This document shows, piece after piece, positions 29,557 through 30,048 of a stretch of 30,048 bases of DNA. The translations under genes were made by a program, and so were the position numbers. The notes under the pieces are model-generated. The model worked only from the letters and a program-made list of their open reading frames with translations. It was not told where the DNA came from and did no database searches. The stretch comes from a virus. The stretch lies in the IMG/VR virus record IMGVR_UViG_3300021963_000463, positions 1 through 30,048 of that record; one strand, 5' to 3'. Position 1 is the stretch's first letter, and every line of letters begins with the position of its first letter.

Positions 29557-30032
29557 TGTCATTTGAACCATTAGTAATCTCTAAATGGATTTACGATACT
29601 TTAAGCACTGATGATACTTTAGCTGCATATTTATCAGGATCTAAAGCACCATACTATCAACAAGGTGTTTATTTAGAAGTAGCACCTGAGAAAGACCCAC
29701 GAACACAGCAAATGCCACAATTACCATACATTGTGTTTAGTAGGTCTGGATCTGATATTACTGATGAATCTGCCTTGTGTGGAAGTAGATATTATTCAAT
29801 TCCAGTATATAGAATAACTGTATGGGATAATAAAAATGGAAGTATCAGTTATTCAAAGCTTAAAAATATCATAGAAAGAGTGGATACATTACTTTCTAAT
29901 CAAAGCGTTGTTGATTCTGGCATTAAATTTTATTGTCAGAGATTTGATACTGATCAGCCGTTTGAAGTCGGTTCAGATGGCAGAGTCGATTATGGGTTAA
30001 CCATTTTATATCGTTTCAATACAATAGTATAA
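29556..30032 (+). CDS. Tail completion/tail terminator-like protein, complete copy
   Basis: The 158-aa protein starts at the ATG overlapping the gp10-like stop. It contains WIYDTLSTDDTLAAYL and PQLPYIVFSRSGSDITD, compatible with DUF3168/gpU-like tail terminators, which stop tube growth and bind the neck. The last 124 residues are repeated with four conservative changes at 2-376. In the closed genome it is followed directly by the tail tube gene (ATG at 389; AGAGG SD preserved in both copies). Confidence 0.8.
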   Translation: MSFEPLVISKWIYDTLSTDDTLAAYLSGSKAPYYQQGVYLEVAPEKDPRTQQMPQLPYIVFSRSGSDITDESALCGSRYYSIPVYRITVWDNKNGSISYSKLKNIIERVDTLLSNQSVVDSGIKFYCQRFDTDQPFEVGSDGRVDYGLTILYRFNTIV

Positions 30033-30048
30033 GAGGTAATAATTATGC
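29657..30048. repeat. Terminal overlap of the contig, right copy
   Basis: This copy corresponds base for base to 1-392 with 11 substitutions (left-copy positions 127, 129, 130, 142, 197, 201, 209, 211, 214, 235 and 271). It ends two bases into what is the second codon region of the tail tube gene start in the left copy. Confidence 0.9.

Overview
The window is almost certainly the complete genome of a small siphovirus-like tailed phage (Caudoviricetes, HK97-type head) with strongly AT-rich DNA and the standard bacterial code. Its first 392 bases match its last 392 bases with 11 substitutions, so the map closes on itself at about 29,656 bp and one gene (tail completion/terminator) appears twice: truncated at the left edge, complete at the right. 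The host cannot be named. It reads consensus sigma70 promoters (TTGACA-17-TATAAT), GAGG-type ribosome binding sites and U-tract terminators, which argues against Bacteroidota.

Layout. Positions 1-10335 (+): end of the tail completion gene, tail tube, tail assembly chaperone with a -1 frameshift signal, tape measure, and two very large distal tail/fibre proteins, closed by a strong terminator. 10336-13086: an accessory/replication-like block with two tiny ORFs, a small leftward gene, a 22-bp iteron array, a structured leader before a DNA-binding protein, a GIY-YIG nuclease and a leftward hypothetical gene. 13087-16722 (+): a divergent operator/promoter, then a tightly overlapped operon of Cro-like HTH protein, sigma factor, small and large terminase, ParB-like protein and HNH nuclease. 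16758-18401: portal. 18494-21043: small unknown genes on both strands, including a 54-aa membrane peptide. 21264-23937: prohead protease with an N-terminal TUDOR-like domain, and the major capsid protein. 24040-30032: head-tail connectors, a membrane/coiled-coil protein, a LamG-like protein, a 1074-aa repeat protein, an HK97-gp10-like protein and the tail terminator, which runs into the tail genes at the left edge.

How it may work. Host sigma70 promoters serve the small regulatory genes; three of these have TATAAT exactly 6 nt before ATG, which suggests leaderless mRNAs. The operon of HTH, sigma factor and terminases would then make a phage sigma factor. An identical 14-mer, ATATCGTAAAATAA, lies 30-31 nt before the start codons of portal, protease and the first connector gene, each the start of a separate late transcription unit. 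I propose it is the late promoter read by the phage sigma factor. No integrase, DNA polymerase, helicase, primase or endolysin is recognisable. The iterons followed by a rep-like gene with an SD-sequestering, possibly pseudoknotted leader resemble a plasmid replicon, so a phage-plasmid life style is an open hypothesis.
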